This document shows, one piece after another, positions 47,784 through 58,003 of a stretch of DNA of 64,000 nucleotides. The stretch comes from Alcanivorax hongdengensis A-11-3 (GTDB lineage Bacteria > Pseudomonadota > Gammaproteobacteria > Pseudomonadales > Alcanivoracaceae), in contig NZ_AMRJ01000001.1 of NCBI RefSeq assembly GCF_000300995.1, forward strand, positions 298,582 through 362,581, read 5' to 3'. The stretch's first letter is position 1. Every line of letters begins with the position of its first letter. The notes below the pieces were generated by a model. It saw only the letters and a program-made list of their open reading frames with translations, was not told the DNA's origin and made no database searches. A program made the position numbers and the translations under genes.

Positions 47784-47920
47784 GATTAAACCTGCGAAAT
47801 GCTCAAAATTTGGGCGGCGAAGTATAGCAATCCCGGCCCGGCGACGCATCCACAGCCTGTCATGGTGCTGTCATCCCCATTCGCCAGACTGGCCGGCCAC
47901 TCTTAACGGACGCATACCGC

Positions 47921-48877
47921 ATGGGACGCCGTCTGCGCACGCTTGTGCTGCTCTTGCTGATCCCCCTGTCGGCCCTGGTGCTCACCTGGTGGTGGCATGT
48001 ACCCCATGGTCCCTGGCTGATTCACAACCAGCCCCTGGCCGGGCAGAAGATCTGCGTGATCGGCGACGGCGGCTGGGGCAATGACGCCAGCCAGGCCATT
48101 GGTCGGGCACTGGTGACCCTGCAGTGCGACCAGGTGCGCTATCTGGGCGACCTGGTGTACCCCAGCGGCATACAGAGTGTGGACGACCCGTTACTGAAAG
48201 CGCGCTTCCTCGATCCACTCAAGCCCGCCCTGGACGCCGGCATCCCCGTCTATCTGGTGCTCGGTAACCACGACTGGAAGGGCAATGCCCGGGCCTGGCT
48301 GACGCTGGCACGGCAAAACCCGCTGATCCATTTCCCCCATTACTACTATTTCGAACAGTGGCCGGATGCCTGCGCCTTCAGCCTGGAAACCACCTGGCTG
48401 GAAAAATGGTACTACCTGCGTCGCCAGGGCAACTGGCTGGACAGCGCCCTGAACAACGCGCGCCAGCATCACTGTCGATTCAGCCTCGGCTTTGCCCACC
48501 ATCCGCTGGTCAGCAGCGGCTCCCATGGCGAAGCGGGGCCCAATCTGCAACTGTCCCTGAACGACCGCCTCTTTGGCCGTCTGGATCTGTACCTGAGCGG
48601 CCATGAGCATATTCTCTCCGATGAGGGCAGCTACCAGGGCACCCGGCAGCTGATTTCCGGCTCCGCCAGCATCAACAATGATCTCGGCCTGCCCAGCCAG
48701 GAACAGCGCTTTACCCGAGCCACCCACGGCGTGCTGACCCTGGTGCTGCATGACGACAATGGCACCATGACCGCGGACTACCGTTTCTACAGCGTACTGG
48801 GCAATCCCCGGGAACCGCTCATCACCCTGCTCTGGCAGGGCGACAAGGTCGGCCAGGGCATCCGCCCGGCGCCCTGA
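47921..48877 (+). CDS. Membrane-anchored metallophosphoesterase (purple acid phosphatase-like)
   Basis: 318 residues. One N-terminal membrane helix or uncleaved signal (TLVLLLLIPLSALVLTW). The metal ligands appear in order: GDGGWG (Asp49), GDLVYPSG, LGNHDW, a His in AHHPLVSSGSH, and SGHEH. The order and the GDLVY form fit the Acp5/tartrate-resistant group. It probably works on phosphate esters outside the inner membrane. Its stop directly abuts the stop of the convergent sulfatase-like gene, with no terminator in between. Confidence 0.88.
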   Translation: MGRRLRTLVLLLLIPLSALVLTWWWHVPHGPWLIHNQPLAGQKICVIGDGGWGNDASQAIGRALVTLQCDQVRYLGDLVYPSGIQSVDDPLLKARFLDPLKPALDAGIPVYLVLGNHDWKGNARAWLTLARQNPLIHFPHYYYFEQWPDACAFSLETTWLEKWYYLRRQGNWLDSALNNARQHHCRFSLGFAHHPLVSSGSHGEAGPNLQLSLNDRLFGRLDLYLSGHEHILSDEGSYQGTRQLISGSASINNDLGLPSQEQRFTRATHGVLTLVLHDDNGTMTADYRFYSVLGNPREPLITLLWQGDKVGQGIRPAP

Positions 48878-50716
48878 TTACTTGCGATAGAAGCGGGACA
48901 TGTCCTGCAACACCTTCACCAGGCTGCTCTGGTGCCCGGCTATCACTGCCTGGGCATCCGCCACCGGCTGGTCGTCGGCGGTGGTCACCGCGGTATCGGA
49001 CATGCCGCCGGCACGCAGGGGCATGCAGATCTTGTAGTCCGGGCCGATGTAGGCCAGCGAATTCCAGTTGGCGGCCAACCGGTAGCGATCATGGTCCGCC
49101 GCCAGCATGTTGTGCCCCACCGTGTAGTCGCCACTGGGGTTGGTGACACCCAGCAACGGCATCAGCGTGGACACCAGATCCAGATGACTGGTGGGATAGT
49201 CATGCACGCCCTGCCCCTGGCCGGGGATCCACAGCACAAAGGGCACATGAATCTGGGCATTATGCAGCTCGGAGTTGTGACCCCAACGGGACACATCCAT
49301 GAACTCCTCACCATGATCACCGGTGATGATGATGATGGTGTCCTTCTTGAGCTGGTGCTCACGCACGTAGTCAAACACCCGGCCCAACTGCTGATCCAGG
49401 TGATGCACCGCATTGATATAGCGGTTCTTGATCTTGCCGATATCCCGGCGCACCTCGGCGGAATCGGTCTGCGCGTAATTGAACTCCTTGAGGTAATCCG
49501 GGCGGATCACACTCTCCGGCGGGAAGTAATAACGGGCATGGGGCGAATTGAAGAACATATAGGCCAGCCAGGGCTGATCACCGGCTCGGGCCTGGTCCAT
49601 GAACCCCAGCAGTTGCCTGACGTTGTGGCGGTCCGCCTTCCAGCTGAGCTGGGTGTCCACGTGCAGCTTGTCGCCAGGCACATTGACGAACACCGTCTTG
49701 TCGAATTCCGGATAGGTCAGCTTGGAGCTGGCGTAGATACCCAACCGGTAGTGACGCTGCTGCAGCTGATCCATCAGCACCGGTGAACGGCGCGCATCCA
49801 GAAACGGAAACCAGTAATTGCCCGGCAAGCCATAGAACAGGGAGAACACGCCCATGCGTGTGCCATTACCACCACTGTCATGGTTGGTGAAGCGGTGCGC
49901 CTGCTGCGCAAACTGCCACAGGTTGGGCATGATTTCCGGAGTCAGCATGTCCGCACGCAGGGATTCGGACACCAGCCAGAGAATATTGGGCGAGGACGCA
50001 TCTGCTGCGGTCTGAATCGGATGAAGCGGATAATCCAGCGCCCCGGTTGTGTGAATGGTGGCATTGGGGCTGCGTTCGGCCTCAATACCCAGAGAGGCCG
50101 CAAAGCTGCGCACACTGATGGGAATGAACAGCGGCACATCCCTGGCGGTCATCAATACCGGCTGCCAGGCAAGGATGCGCCCGAACCCGTAGGAAAGCTG
50201 CACCCCGCACAGCAACAGGAAAAACACCGCCAGCAGGTAACGGCGACGCCCTGGCACCGCGGCCTGGCCCAGCAGGCGCTTGAGCAGCCCGTAAAGCACC
50301 ACCTCGGCCACCAGAATCGCCATCACCAGCAGCACCACGCCCAGCACGCTCTGGTCGGAACCCCCCATGGATTCCACACCTCCCGGTGTCGTGATCAGAT
50401 TCCAGACAAAGCCGTTGAAGTGGAAGCCGTACAGATCATAAATACGCAGATCCGCATACAGGGCAATCACGGTCAGTGTCGCCAGCAACACCGACAGAGC
50501 CGCCGTAAGGCGCGGCAGTCGATGGGCTACCAGCCAGCTCAACAGGATAGCCGGGGAAAGAAACAGCAGGGCATAAAGCAGGGAAGCGGCCAGAGAAAAG
50601 GCCACGCCGGCGGCGCCCATGGCAAAGCTGTCGGCCATGGTTCTGGCCAGCATTAGCGCCAGGATCAGCACATTGGCCAGCAAGAACCAGCCTGTTGCAC
50701 GCTGTGATGGGGTCAT
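48878..50716 (-). CDS. PbgA/YejM-like inner-membrane sulfatase-fold protein, paralogue 1
   Basis: 612 residues. Five hydrophobic helices with the DUF3413 signature YGFHFNGFVWNLITTPGG, then a periplasmic alkaline-phosphatase-fold domain from about 240. The LtaS-like active residues are kept: Glu251 (SESLR), Thr286 (GGNGTRMG) and Asp467-His468 (GDHGEEF). YejM/PbgA controls LPS amount in enterobacteria, and LtaS-type enzymes transfer phosphoglycerol. The conserved Thr suggests real enzyme activity here. Second of two tandem copies. Confidence 0.88.
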   Translation of the reverse strand: MTPSQRATGWFLLANVLILALMLARTMADSFAMGAAGVAFSLAASLLYALLFLSPAILLSWLVAHRLPRLTAALSVLLATLTVIALYADLRIYDLYGFHFNGFVWNLITTPGGVESMGGSDQSVLGVVLLVMAILVAEVVLYGLLKRLLGQAAVPGRRRYLLAVFFLLLCGVQLSYGFGRILAWQPVLMTARDVPLFIPISVRSFAASLGIEAERSPNATIHTTGALDYPLHPIQTAADASSPNILWLVSESLRADMLTPEIMPNLWQFAQQAHRFTNHDSGGNGTRMGVFSLFYGLPGNYWFPFLDARRSPVLMDQLQQRHYRLGIYASSKLTYPEFDKTVFVNVPGDKLHVDTQLSWKADRHNVRQLLGFMDQARAGDQPWLAYMFFNSPHARYYFPPESVIRPDYLKEFNYAQTDSAEVRRDIGKIKNRYINAVHHLDQQLGRVFDYVREHQLKKDTIIIITGDHGEEFMDVSRWGHNSELHNAQIHVPFVLWIPGQGQGVHDYPTSHLDLVSTLMPLLGVTNPSGDYTVGHNMLAADHDRYRLAANWNSLAYIGPDYKICMPLRAGGMSDTAVTTADDQPVADAQAVIAGHQSSLVKVLQDMSRFYRK

Positions 50717-50813
50717 AGAGGTACCCTGCTCGTGGATTTTCCGGAACAGGGCAGCCTAGGGCAGCAAGCTTAGGGAAACCTGAAGCCGACACGGAAAGTG
50801 CCGGCCATACGGA

Positions 50814-52652
50814 TCAGTGTTTGCGGAAAAAGCGCGACAAGTCCTCGAGAACAGCCACCAGGCGCGCCTGCAACTGTGCCATTACCTGGCCGGTATCGGC
50901 CACCGGCTTGTCATCCGCGGTGCTGACGGTCATTTCGGAGAGGCCACCGGCCTTGAGCGGCATGGCGACCTTGTAGTTCGGGCCCACATAGGCCAGCGCA
51001 TCCCAGCTGGCCACCAGACGGTACCGGTCCGGGCTGGCCCGGTGAAGGCTCTGGCCAATGGCATAATCCTGCGCCGGGTTGCCCACGCCCAACAGCGGCA
51101 TCAGGGTTGGCATCAAATCCAGATGACTGGTGGGGTAATCAAACACCCCCGGCTTTTCGCCCGGCACCGCCAGCACGAAGGGGGTATGGATCTGCTCGTT
51201 ATGGAACTCGGAGTTGTGACCCCAGCGGCCGTTTTCCATGAACTCCTCACCATGGTCGCCGGTGACCACGACAATGGTGTTTTGCAGGGCACCACTATCT
51301 TCCAGTTGCTTGAGTACCCGGCCAAGCTGCTGGTCCAGATGATGGGAGGCATTGATGTAACGGTTGAAGATCCCCGGCATGTCTTCCTTGAGGTCCATGG
51401 TCGCGTAGTTGAGCTCGGGCAGGTACTCCTTGCGGATAATGCTCTCCGGCGGGAAGTAATAGCGGGCATGGGAGGACTCGAAAAACATGAAGCCGAAATA
51501 CGGCGTATGCGCATCCTGCTGGCCAAGAAACTCCAGCAGACGCTTTACGTTGCGGCGATCACGCTGCCAGCCCTGCCCGGCCGAATCGCTGACCATGTCC
51601 GCCGCCGGCACCGACGCGAACACCGTCTTGTCGAATTCCGGGTAACTGAATTCCGCGCTGGTATAAAGCCCCATGTGATAGCCACGGCGCTGCAACTCCC
51701 GGATGAAAACCGGAGGCTTGCGTTCATCGAGAAAACTGAACCAGTAATTGCCTGGCAGCCCGTAGAAAAGGCTGAAAATCCCCATGCGTGTGCCGTTGCC
51801 ACCGCTGTAATGGTGGGTAAATCGCTGCCCGTAGGTCTGTGAAAAATGCCACAGGTTGGGCATGATTTCCGGCGTCAGCATATCCCAGCGCAGAGACTCA
51901 CAGACCAGAAAGACGATATTGGGGCTGGGCGCCTTATCCGCCACCTGCAGCGGCGACAGCGGGTAATGCAAGCGCCCGGAATGATCCGCACTGAGTTTCG
52001 GCTCGCGGGGAATCTCCACGCCGATGCGCTCGGCAAAACCCCGGAAGGTGGTCGGCTGATAGAAGGGAATTTCCTGGGCCGCCACCAGCACCGGACGATA
52101 GCCCTGCAAATGGCTGAGGCCATAGGCAAGCCGCTCACCGACCATGCAGATCACCAGCAGTATCATCAGATTGCGCCAGCCGGGCAGACGCCGCCCGCGC
52201 AGCAGCGCCATCAATACCGCCTCAATCAGCACCACCGCCAGACAGACCAGCGCCACGGTCAGGTTGGCACCATCCCCGCCGCCCATGGATTCGATCCCGC
52301 CCGGTGTAGTGATCAGGTTCCAGACAAACCCGTTGAGGTGAAAGCCGTACATGCCATAGATCTGGCTATCGGTGAGCAGCAAAATCACCAGCGCCGCGGT
52401 CAGCAACACCGCAAAGACCATCTTCGCCATGGCTCCCAGCAATCGTCCGGCCAGCAGGCTCACCAGCGCCACCGGCAACAGGTAAGTGAGGGCATAGCCA
52501 CAGCCCGCCGCGAACAGAAACAGGCCGGCACCCGGCGCCTGCAGAGACAGGCTGCCCCGGGCGATATACGCCACAATCAGCAGCAACAGAAAAAAGTTGA
52601 CGGTATAAAAAAGATGTAGCGGCAAAGGCTGCCGGCGCTGACGTCGATCCAT
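50814..52652 (-). CDS. PbgA/YejM-like inner-membrane sulfatase-fold protein, paralogue 2
   Basis: 612 residues, the same layout as the gene that follows it: an N-terminal membrane domain with YGFHLNGFVWNLITTPGG and a periplasmic domain with CESLRWDML, SGGNGTRMGIF and TGDHGEEFMENGRWG. It is closer to paralogue 3 than to paralogue 1 at several motifs (for example FESSHARY and MENGRWGHNS). The ATG has only a weak AGGG site. It lies 65 bases after the ATP-grasp gene and 97 bases before paralogue 1, all on one strand. Confidence 0.88.
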   Translation of the reverse strand: MDRRQRRQPLPLHLFYTVNFFLLLLIVAYIARGSLSLQAPGAGLFLFAAGCGYALTYLLPVALVSLLAGRLLGAMAKMVFAVLLTAALVILLLTDSQIYGMYGFHLNGFVWNLITTPGGIESMGGGDGANLTVALVCLAVVLIEAVLMALLRGRRLPGWRNLMILLVICMVGERLAYGLSHLQGYRPVLVAAQEIPFYQPTTFRGFAERIGVEIPREPKLSADHSGRLHYPLSPLQVADKAPSPNIVFLVCESLRWDMLTPEIMPNLWHFSQTYGQRFTHHYSGGNGTRMGIFSLFYGLPGNYWFSFLDERKPPVFIRELQRRGYHMGLYTSAEFSYPEFDKTVFASVPAADMVSDSAGQGWQRDRRNVKRLLEFLGQQDAHTPYFGFMFFESSHARYYFPPESIIRKEYLPELNYATMDLKEDMPGIFNRYINASHHLDQQLGRVLKQLEDSGALQNTIVVVTGDHGEEFMENGRWGHNSEFHNEQIHTPFVLAVPGEKPGVFDYPTSHLDLMPTLMPLLGVGNPAQDYAIGQSLHRASPDRYRLVASWDALAYVGPNYKVAMPLKAGGLSEMTVSTADDKPVADTGQVMAQLQARLVAVLEDLSRFFRKH

Positions 52653-52717
52653 GGCTACCCTGTCCCGATCTGCTACCGGGACCTTCCCCTTGTTAATGCA
52701 AAATGGTTTGGCCCTAA

Positions 52718-53704
52718 TCAGTCCGCCGATGGTGCCGGCACCAGGCCGGCTACCGCGAACTGTTGTTTGGAAAAGGCAATCCGCTCTTGGGCCGGCAGGG
52801 TTTCCCCGCCGACCTGTTCTATGCGCTTTTCAATGATCCGGCAACGCCGTTCCAGCCCGTCATCCATGGCAATCTGGATGTTAAGGCCGGGGCGGGCATT
52901 GAGCTCAAGCATCATGGGGCCGTGCTGACGATCCATCACCAGATCCACCCCCAGATAGCCCAGGCCCGTCAGGTCATAGCAGCGGGCGGCCAGCGCCAGG
53001 CATTCTTCCCAGTCCGGCAATTGCAGACCGGCCACCGGATGGGCGGTATCCGGGTGGCGCTCGATCTTCATGTTGTGCCAGGTCCCCCCCAGCGTCACGC
53101 CGGTGGACAGGTCCAGCCCCACGCCGATGGCGCCCTGGTGCAGGTTGGCCTTGCCCTGGGACTGGCGGGTGGGCAGGCGCAACATGGCCGCCACCGGATA
53201 GCCCTGCAGCACGATAATGCGGATATCCGGCACACCCTCAAAGCTGATGCGATCAAACAGATCGGTGGAGCGTACCCGATATTCAATCAACGCCTGGTCA
53301 CGATGACCGCCCAGCGAATAAATGCCGGAAATGATCCCGGAGATGTGATGCTCAAGCTCCTCGGCGGTAATGATGCGCCCGGAGGCGGAGCGGAAGTAGT
53401 CCTCGAAACGATCGGCAATCACCATGATGCCGTCACCGCCCGCCCCCTGGGCCGGCTTGATGACGAAATCCCGATGCATATCCACCACCCGGGTCAGGGT
53501 ACCAATGCCCTGCTCGGTACTGATGGTGCCATACATCTGCGGCACCCGGATGCCGGCTTCCGTGGCCATGCGCTTGGTGCGGATCTTGTCATCCACCAGC
53601 GGATAAAGATGCCGCTTGTTATAGCGCAGCACATACTCGCCGTTGCGCTGGTTGATGCCCATCACACCCCGGGCCCGCAATGCCTTCCAGGTCCGCCAGA
53701 ACAT
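52718..53704 (-). CDS. RimK-like ATP-grasp (alpha-L-glutamate ligase-like) protein
   Basis: 328 residues. ATP-grasp fold: VIKPAQGAGGDGIMVI is the glycine-rich nucleotide loop, and DLVMDRQHGPMMLELNARPG holds the metal-binding Glu and Asn. Members of this subfamily are named alpha-L-glutamate-ligase-like; they would form an amide or peptide bond using ATP. The substrate is unknown. TGATG overlap with the 7TM gene shows tight coupling. Confidence 0.88.
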   Translation of the reverse strand: MFWRTWKALRARGVMGINQRNGEYVLRYNKRHLYPLVDDKIRTKRMATEAGIRVPQMYGTISTEQGIGTLTRVVDMHRDFVIKPAQGAGGDGIMVIADRFEDYFRSASGRIITAEELEHHISGIISGIYSLGGHRDQALIEYRVRSTDLFDRISFEGVPDIRIIVLQGYPVAAMLRLPTRQSQGKANLHQGAIGVGLDLSTGVTLGGTWHNMKIERHPDTAHPVAGLQLPDWEECLALAARCYDLTGLGYLGVDLVMDRQHGPMMLELNARPGLNIQIAMDDGLERRCRIIEKRIEQVGGETLPAQERIAFSKQQFAVAGLVPAPSAD

Positions 53705-55239
53705 CAGCGCTCCTCATCCACCATGGCCCGAAAGCGCATCAGCTCGGTGAGCCGATAGCCACGGTAGTGCCCCATGAGCACCATAACGGCGGCCTGGCAG
53801 AGCAACAGCCCCGGGAAGGTGAAGACCAGGTAGACCAGCGGGTCCCAGACCATCAGCAAGTGACAGAAGATCGCCGCGATCATGGTGCCGATGGCCACCT
53901 TCACCGACTGCGGGCCACCCCGCTCCTCCCAGACGATGGAGGTCCGCTCGATCACCATGGTCAGAATCACCATGGGGAACAGCGCCACGGACAACCCGGA
54001 GGCGATGCCCAGCTTGTAGCCGAACAGGCTGATCAGGGCCATCATCATCACCACGAAGGTAAGCACCACTGACAGGCGCGGTAACAGCTGCAACTTGAGA
54101 TGCTCAAGATACGACCTCACCGACAGCCCCAGCACGGTAATGGAGGTAAACAGCAGCACCCCGGCAATCACATTGGTTTCCCGGAAGGCCAGCGCGATCA
54201 GCACCGGGGTAAAGGTACCCAGGGTTTCCATGCCGATCAGCTGACGGATCAACAGCACCAACAACACACCCACCGGGATCATGATCAGGGTGCGATAGAG
54301 CTGCTGGGCCGGCAACGGCAGCTCGTAGAGAGAAAAGTCGATAAAACTGCTGACATCCTTGAGCTTGAGGGACTGGGCCAGCTGCAGAGCACTCATTTCG
54401 TTCTGGTGAACGCTGAAAGTGACCTTGGGCGCCTTGCCGCCATCAATACGCAGCAGCGGGTCCTGGCCACTCCACCACACCAGCCGGTCGGCGGGCAGGC
54501 CCTGCTGACCATTGACCGGATTGAAATACAGCCACTTTTTGCCATTGAAACTGCGCAGCCACAACTCCGGTTCCTGCTCCTGACTTTCCATCAGCCGCAG
54601 GGTATGGACCGGCTCCGCCGGGATATGTGCCACCGCCAGCAACAGATCCACCACCCGGGCCCGGTTCTCGGGGCTCAGATCACTGCCCAGCAGCAGCTGC
54701 ACGTTATCGTTATCCAGCTCGTTAACGCGCTTGATGGTTTCACTGATGAAGGTTTCCACATCCGCGGAATGGTCGCGGATCGGTTCCAGCAGGGCATCGG
54801 CGGCCACCTTTTCCGGCCCCTTGAGGCTGGGAGCCGGACGAAACTGGGGCCCGGGATCATTCTCCACGCTGTCAGAGGCGTAGCGCGGTGTCAGCATCAG
54901 GCGGTAATAGAGCGCCTGGCTGCCGTCGGCGCGACGCGCGGACCAGGTCACCTGGCGGTTGCCCTTTTCCCGGTTCACATTGACGCCGTAATTATTGGAG
55001 ATGAAGCTCTCGTTGAGCGTGGTATAGCCGGAATCCAGCGGCGGCACGTACATGCGCACCTTCACCGGCTTGCTGGCCCGGGCAACAAAGTCCACCTGGG
55101 CATCGACCACCCAGACCGGGTCCTTTTCGCTCTGGGTCAGCGGTACCTTCTGCACCATGATCTGGTAGGCGATACTGCCCGCCCCCAGGACGAAAAGAAT
55201 GATGGCCAGAAGCCGGGCCTGCAGCTTTACGGAACCCAT
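53704..55239 (-). CDS. Inactive-transglutaminase / 7TM membrane protein
   Basis: 511 residues. One N-terminal helix, then a periplasmic region of about 290 residues with a transglutaminase-like core (RVVDLLLAVAHIPAEPVHTL) in which the usual catalytic Cys is not evident, and a C-terminal bundle of about seven membrane helices (from LIMIPVGVLLVLLI to VYLVFTFPGLLLC). It matches the 7TM-transglutaminase-like (UUP1-type) proteins that always accompany the ATP-grasp and retropepsin-like genes. Probably a sensor or scaffold; function unknown. Confidence 0.85.
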   Translation of the reverse strand: MGSVKLQARLLAIILFVLGAGSIAYQIMVQKVPLTQSEKDPVWVVDAQVDFVARASKPVKVRMYVPPLDSGYTTLNESFISNNYGVNVNREKGNRQVTWSARRADGSQALYYRLMLTPRYASDSVENDPGPQFRPAPSLKGPEKVAADALLEPIRDHSADVETFISETIKRVNELDNDNVQLLLGSDLSPENRARVVDLLLAVAHIPAEPVHTLRLMESQEQEPELWLRSFNGKKWLYFNPVNGQQGLPADRLVWWSGQDPLLRIDGGKAPKVTFSVHQNEMSALQLAQSLKLKDVSSFIDFSLYELPLPAQQLYRTLIMIPVGVLLVLLIRQLIGMETLGTFTPVLIALAFRETNVIAGVLLFTSITVLGLSVRSYLEHLKLQLLPRLSVVLTFVVMMMALISLFGYKLGIASGLSVALFPMVILTMVIERTSIVWEERGGPQSVKVAIGTMIAAIFCHLLMVWDPLVYLVFTFPGLLLCQAAVMVLMGHYRGYRLTELMRFRAMVDEER

Positions 55240-55826
55240 TATTGCGCCTCAGCGGCCTCCTTCGTGTTGTTGTCTGCGTTACCGCGGTCACAGCTCGGTG
55301 ACGCGGCCGTCATGCTCTGGGACGGATCCACCACCGCATCCAGCGCTCGCAGCGCTTCGGCGCCCACCAGCAGCGGATACTGAAAATCGCTGCGGTCGGT
55401 CAGGTTCACATCCACCGTGGCCCGGTGACCACCCATGCACAATGTCAGCGCCACCACCGGCCGACGGCTGTAATCGGTTTCTTCCCCGGCCAGGCTCTCC
55501 GCACGGCGCTTGATGCGCACATGTTTTGAGAGCGGCAACTGCACATCGTCCCACTGGTCCTGGGTAATGCCCCACTTTTCACGGTCCGCATGGCTGACGG
55601 CGAGGTCAAATTCCACCATCTTCACGCCATCGCGTTCAAATACCTTAATGTAACGGGCACTCAGCGAAGCACTTTCCGCCCCGGTATCGAGCTTGGCCGG
55701 CAGGTCGATACCCAGTTCGTGGATATGCACTTTCTCCTGCAGACCGTAAATTCTCTTGCTGTTGGCCTCACCGGCCAGCCCGAGCAAGGGCCACACCAGC
55801 ATAAACAAAGCCAGCCCAAATCGCAT
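55239..55826 (-). CDS. Retropepsin-like aspartic protease (annotated in relatives as ATP-dependent zinc protease)
   Basis: 195 residues. A signal peptide (LALFMLVWPLLGLAGEA) and one retropepsin-like domain with the active-site motif LDTGAESASLSA (Asp47-Thr-Gly). A retropepsin works as a dimer, so a single domain is complete. The second half has YPLLVGAEALRALDAVVDP, typical of the family's closing strand. ATG 55826 is preferred over an open frame to 56009 because the signal peptide begins there. TAATG overlap with the 7TM gene. Confidence 0.85.
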   Translation of the reverse strand: MRFGLALFMLVWPLLGLAGEANSKRIYGLQEKVHIHELGIDLPAKLDTGAESASLSARYIKVFERDGVKMVEFDLAVSHADREKWGITQDQWDDVQLPLSKHVRIKRRAESLAGEETDYSRRPVVALTLCMGGHRATVDVNLTDRSDFQYPLLVGAEALRALDAVVDPSQSMTAASPSCDRGNADNNTKEAAEAQ

Positions 55827-56128
55827 GTTAACTACCTGATAATCAGCGCATTTATGCCCGAAAAACCCGGCCACCCCGCCTTTACGGCTGCAGCCTCTGA
55901 CCCGGACGGGGCAAATTGGTTGCGCCATTTTAGGCCAACCACGGCTTCCCCGCAGGTTGAGCGGCGAGATTTTGACGTATTTCACAATCACTGCCCAGCC
56001 GCCCCCCACCAGAACCCGCTGACAGATGGACTATCCCCGACACACAGCACTGCTATAATGCGCGCCCCTTTATGCCCTTCGGGCGGGTGACGGACCTCCT
56101 GTCACCCCCAGTTTATGGAGCCAAACAC
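55827..56128. promoter_or_regulatory. Divergent region between the protease operon and typA
   Basis: 302 bases without a gene. Facing typA is an extended -10 element TGC-TATAAT at 56051-56059, with no good -35. GGAG before the typA GTG is at 56117-56120. On the minus strand a TAAAAT near 55928-55933 might serve the protease operon, but it is weak. I see no strong hairpin or repeat. Confidence 0.45.
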
Positions 56129-57937
56129 GTGATTGAACGTCTGCGCAATATCGCCATCATCGCCCACGTTGACCACGGCAAGACCACCCTGGTGGACAAG
56201 CTGCTGCAACAGTCCGGCACCCTGGGAGATCGCGCCGGCGACATCGAACGGGTGATGGATTCCAACGACCTGGAGAAGGAACGGGGCATCACCATCCTCT
56301 CCAAGAACACCGCCATCCAGTGGAACGACTACCGCATCAACATCGTTGACACCCCCGGACACGCCGACTTCGGCGGCGAGGTGGAGCGCGTCATGTCCAT
56401 GGTGGATTCCGTGCTGCTGCTGGTGGACGCGGTGGACGGTCCCATGCCGCAAACCCGCTTCGTGACCCAGAAAGCCTTCGCCGCCGGCCTCAAGCCGATC
56501 GTGGTAATCAACAAGATCGACCGCCCGGGCGCCCGCCCGGACTGGGTGATGGACCAGGTCTTCGACCTGTTCGACAATCTGGGCGCCACCGACGAGCAAC
56601 TGGATTTTCCGGTGATCTATGCCTCCGCCCTGAACGGCATCGCCGGCCTGGAAGCGGACAACCTGGCCGATGACATGACCCCGCTGCTGCAGGCCATCGT
56701 CGACAAGGTGGACTACCCGGACGTGGATGCGGACGGCCCCTTCCAGATGCAGATTTCCTCTCTGGACTACAACAGCTACCTGGGCATCATCGGCATTGGC
56801 CGGGTTAAGCGTGGCAAGATCAAGGCCAACAGCCCGGTGAAAGTGATCGGTGCCGACGGCAACGTGCGCAGCGGCAAGATCCTCACCATCATGGGCTACC
56901 ATGGCCTGGAGCGAGTGGATGCCGCCACCGCCTCCGCCGGCGAGATCGTCTGCATCACCGGCCTGGACCCGCTGAACATTTCCGACACCCTGTGTGACCC
57001 GCTGAATGTGGAAGCGCTTACCCCGCTGAGCGTGGACGAGCCCACCGTGAGCATGTTCTTCCACGTCAACACTTCACCGTTCGCCGGCCAGGATGGCAAA
57101 TTCGTCACCAGCCGCCAGATTCGCGAGCGCCTGGAAGCGGAACTCAAGCACAACGTGGCCCTGCGCGTGGAAGAAACCGGCAGCGCCGACCAGTTCCGCG
57201 TCTCCGGCCGTGGTGAACTGCACCTGTCGGTACTGATCGAAAACATGCGCCGTGAAGGCTTCGAGCTGGCCGTGGGCCGCCCGCAGGTGATCATCCGCGA
57301 AGAGGATGGCGTCAAGCAGGAACCCTACGAAACCGTGATCGCCGACGTGGAAGAACAACACCAGGGCGCCATCATGGAACAGCTGGGCCTGCGCAAGGCG
57401 GAAATGACCAACATGGAGCCGGACGGCAAGGGCCGTGTGCGCCTGGAGTTCCTGGTACCCAGCCGTGGCCTGATCGGCTTCCGCAGCCAGTTCCTGACCC
57501 TGACCTCCGGCACCGGCATCCTCAACAGCACCTTCAGCCACTACGGTGAATTCAAGGCCGGCGACATGGCCAAGCGCATCAACGGCGTGCTGGTGTCCAT
57601 GGTCAAAGGCAAGGTGCTGGGCTTCGCCCTGTTCAACCTGCAGGAACGTGGCCGCATGCTGATCGACCCCAACGTGGACGTCTACGAAGGCCAGATCATC
57701 GGCATTCACAGCCGCGGCAACGACCTGGTGGTTAACCCCACCAAGGGCAAGCAGCTGACCAACATGCGCGCCTCCGGCACCGATGAAAACATCGTCCTGA
57801 CGCCGCCGATCCGCTTCAGCCTGGAGCAGGCACTGGACTTCATCGAAGACGACGAGCTGGTAGAGGTCACCCCCAACCATCTGCGTCTGCGCAAGAAGCT
57901 GCTCACCGAAACCGAGCGCAAGCGCGCCGGTCGCTAA
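56129..57937 (+). CDS. typA: Translational GTPase TypA/BipA
   Basis: 602 residues. Ribosome-binding GTPase needed for growth under stress and cold. G1 is [10 protein letters not shown] near the N-terminus, [12 protein letters not shown] follows as G3 and [10 protein letters not shown] as G4. Elongation-factor domains follow, then the BipA-specific C-terminal domain (ending with [15 protein letters not shown]). The GTG at 56129 gives the usual length; an in-frame ATG at 56072 would add an unrelated tail. It does not appear linked in function to the sulfatase paralogues around it. Confidence 0.95.
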   Translation: MIERLRNIAIIAHVDHGKTTLVDKLLQQSGTLGDRAGDIERVMDSNDLEKERGITILSKNTAIQWNDYRINIVDTPGHADFGGEVERVMSMVDSVLLLVDAVDGPMPQTRFVTQKAFAAGLKPIVVINKIDRPGARPDWVMDQVFDLFDNLGATDEQLDFPVIYASALNGIAGLEADNLADDMTPLLQAIVDKVDYPDVDADGPFQMQISSLDYNSYLGIIGIGRVKRGKIKANSPVKVIGADGNVRSGKILTIMGYHGLERVDAATASAGEIVCITGLDPLNISDTLCDPLNVEALTPLSVDEPTVSMFFHVNTSPFAGQDGKFVTSRQIRERLEAELKHNVALRVEETGSADQFRVSGRGELHLSVLIENMRREGFELAVGRPQVIIREEDGVKQEPYETVIADVEEQHQGAIMEQLGLRKAEMTNMEPDGKGRVRLEFLVPSRGLIGFRSQFLTLTSGTGILNSTFSHYGEFKAGDMAKRINGVLVSMVKGKVLGFALFNLQERGRMLIDPNVDVYEGQIIGIHSRGNDLVVNPTKGKQLTNMRASGTDENIVLTPPIRFSLEQALDFIEDDELVEVTPNHLRLRKKLLTETERKRAGR

Positions 57938-57956
57938 GGCGATCAGCACGCACCAC

Positions 57957-57988
57957 AAAAAAGGGCAGCCGTGGCTGCCCTTTTTTAT
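57957..57988. terminator. Bidirectional terminator between typA and PbgA-like paralogue 3
   Basis: AAAAAAGGGCAGCC-GT-GGCTGCCCTTTTTT, an 8-bp GC-rich stem with A/T-runs on both sides between convergent genes. Confidence 0.95.
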
Positions 57989-58003
57989 TGGCCGTTGTGC
58001 CCG

